Part shown: positions 14,119 to 14,784 of the stretch, one piece after another
How positions within the stretch are numbered: the stretch's first letter is position 1
Layout of the letters: each line of letters starts with the position of its first letter
Assembly: GCA_012270625.1 (NCBI GenBank)
Contig: JAAXHZ010000064.1
Span: forward strand, 1 to 14,784
Direction: 5' to 3'
Origin: Dehalococcoidia bacterium
GTDB lineage: Bacteria > Chloroflexota > Dehalococcoidia > SAR202 > UBA11138
Length of the DNA stretch: 14,784 bases
The notes under the pieces: generated by a model
What the model was told of the DNA's origin: nothing
Seen by the model: only the letters and a program-made list of their open reading frames with translations
The model's database searches: none
Position numbers and translations under genes: made by a program

Positions 14119-14784
14119 GGTTCGGTCTCCTCCACCGGGAACACTCCTCCATTCACGATACGTCGGACGTAGACATTCCTGATCCCGGGGAGCCGCCTGG
14201 GTATCTGCAAGGCCGCGTTCTCGGCGATCGGAGCATCGTCACCGAACAGCATTCCAATAACGGTGCCGCTGTGGGCGACGTTGACGCCGAGCGCACCCAA
14301 CTCGTCGGCAAGGGCCAGAACCGCGTCCAACCGGGGCTTGAAGAGAACCTCCTGGTTGGCGGTCGCGCTGAGAGTGGCGCCAGCCGCCACGTCCTCGGCG
14401 CGGCCGTACTCGATTCCCCTGGCAATCAGCGCAAAAGCCTCCTCGAACCTGGGTTGCAATCTGCGGAGAGTGTTCCGCCGGTCGACGCTGTTGAATTTGA
14501 GCGTATCTACATTGCCGCCGAAGTCCAGCACCGCGACGCGCATTCGAGGGGGCGGACCGAGTGTTTCCGCCGCTGTGCCGTGCTTGTGATCGAACATCGA
14601 AATTCCCGGCAGCATCAGGCCGTCGCTTGGCTCTATGCTCAGGGCCAGCCGGCCAATCTCTTCAGGTGGCGTTTCGTCCCCGCGGCCGAGCGCGGCGGCG
14701 GTGGCAGCTATCGCCGCGGAGACGTCAGCGGTACTGCTCGCCATTCCCTTGCCGCGAGGCAGTGGACTGGATACGTGGAGCAAA
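14106..14784 (-). CDS. pduX: L-threonine kinase, PduX-like GHMP kinase (N-terminus outside window)
   Basis: GHMP-family kinase that phosphorylates L-threonine, the precursor of the aminopropanol linker of cobalamin. The first visible codons read LHVSSPLPRGKGMASSTADV, which holds the GHMP ATP-binding motif (PxxxGxxSS-like). This motif lies near residue 90 in whole proteins, so roughly a third of the gene is beyond the window edge; the TTG at 14783 is an internal codon. Further marks are MLPGISMFDHKHGT, AVLDFGGNVDT and ANQEVLFKP. The late GVNVAHSGTVIGMLF segment is the usual third GHMP motif. Overlap with cbiE supports a B12 role. The nearest alternatives are other small-molecule GHMP kinases. 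Confidence 0.82.
   Translation of the reverse strand, partial: LLHVSSPLPRGKGMASSTADVSAAIAATAAALGRGDETPPEEIGRLALSIEPSDGLMLPGISMFDHKHGTAAETLGPPPRMRVAVLDFGGNVDTLKFNSVDRRNTLRRLQPRFEEAFALIARGIEYGRAEDVAAGATLSATANQEVLFKPRLDAVLALADELGALGVNVAHSGTVIGMLFGDDAPIAENAALQIPRRLPGIRNVYVRRIVNGGVFPVEETEPWQQ

Noticed and set aside
1..14784. CRISPR arrays, phage genes or a new defence system
   Set aside because: No repeated spacer-repeat pattern, no nuclease, methylase, helicase, toxin-antitoxin or phage structural gene is visible on either strand.

Overview
The window comes from a bacterial chromosome of moderately high GC content. It carries extended-hopanoid genes, B12-assembly genes, folate genes and several stand-alone oxidoreductases. 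This mix would fit an environmental bacterium such as a Chloroflexota (SAR202/Dehalococcoidia-like) lineage. That assignment is a low-confidence inference, because there is no rRNA or other strong taxonomic marker here. Nothing points to a plasmid, prophage or CRISPR locus; the only mobile-element trace is a decayed transposase fragment.

Layout. 1-733 (+): the C-terminal part of an aldo/keto reductase. 860-2229 (-): folP then folK, two consecutive steps of folate synthesis. 2389-3564 (-): a secreted lipoprotein of the PQQ-type glucose/sorbosone dehydrogenase family. It is transcribed divergently from a three-gene hopanoid operon (+): hpnH (3677-4801), hpnG (4807-5628) and squalene-hopene cyclase (about 5691-7742). 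Together these make the hopane skeleton, attach 5'-deoxyadenosine and remove adenine to give ribosylhopane. The short gap between the divergent units holds a perfect 10-bp inverted repeat containing TGTGA-N5-TCACA, placed to control both promoters.

7743-8147 is a 405-bp gap with a plausible promoter, a 10-bp-stem hairpin and a doubtful small ORF. It leads into a 4,5-dihydroxyphthalate-decarboxylase-like / substrate-binding-fold protein (8148-9074, +). That gene converges on a GMC-family FAD alcohol dehydrogenase (9101-10648, -). 10891-10965 (-) is tRNA-Gly(CCC) with its own promoter, followed by a Lin0512-family protein of unknown function (11043-11387, +) converging on a hotdog thioesterase (11407-11919, -). 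Next come a near-consensus sigma70-type promoter, tRNA-Ile(GAU) (12175-12251, +) and an IS630-type transposase remnant. The right end (-) is a cobalamin operon read leftwards: a PduX-like L-threonine kinase (N-terminus outside the window), cbiE, then a BtuD/FecE-type ABC ATPase.

Most genes belong to known families. I did not find a clearly new multi-gene system. The best leads are the shared operator between the lipoprotein dehydrogenase and the hopanoid operon, the structured leader before the decarboxylase-like gene, and the transposase relic beside tRNA-Ile.
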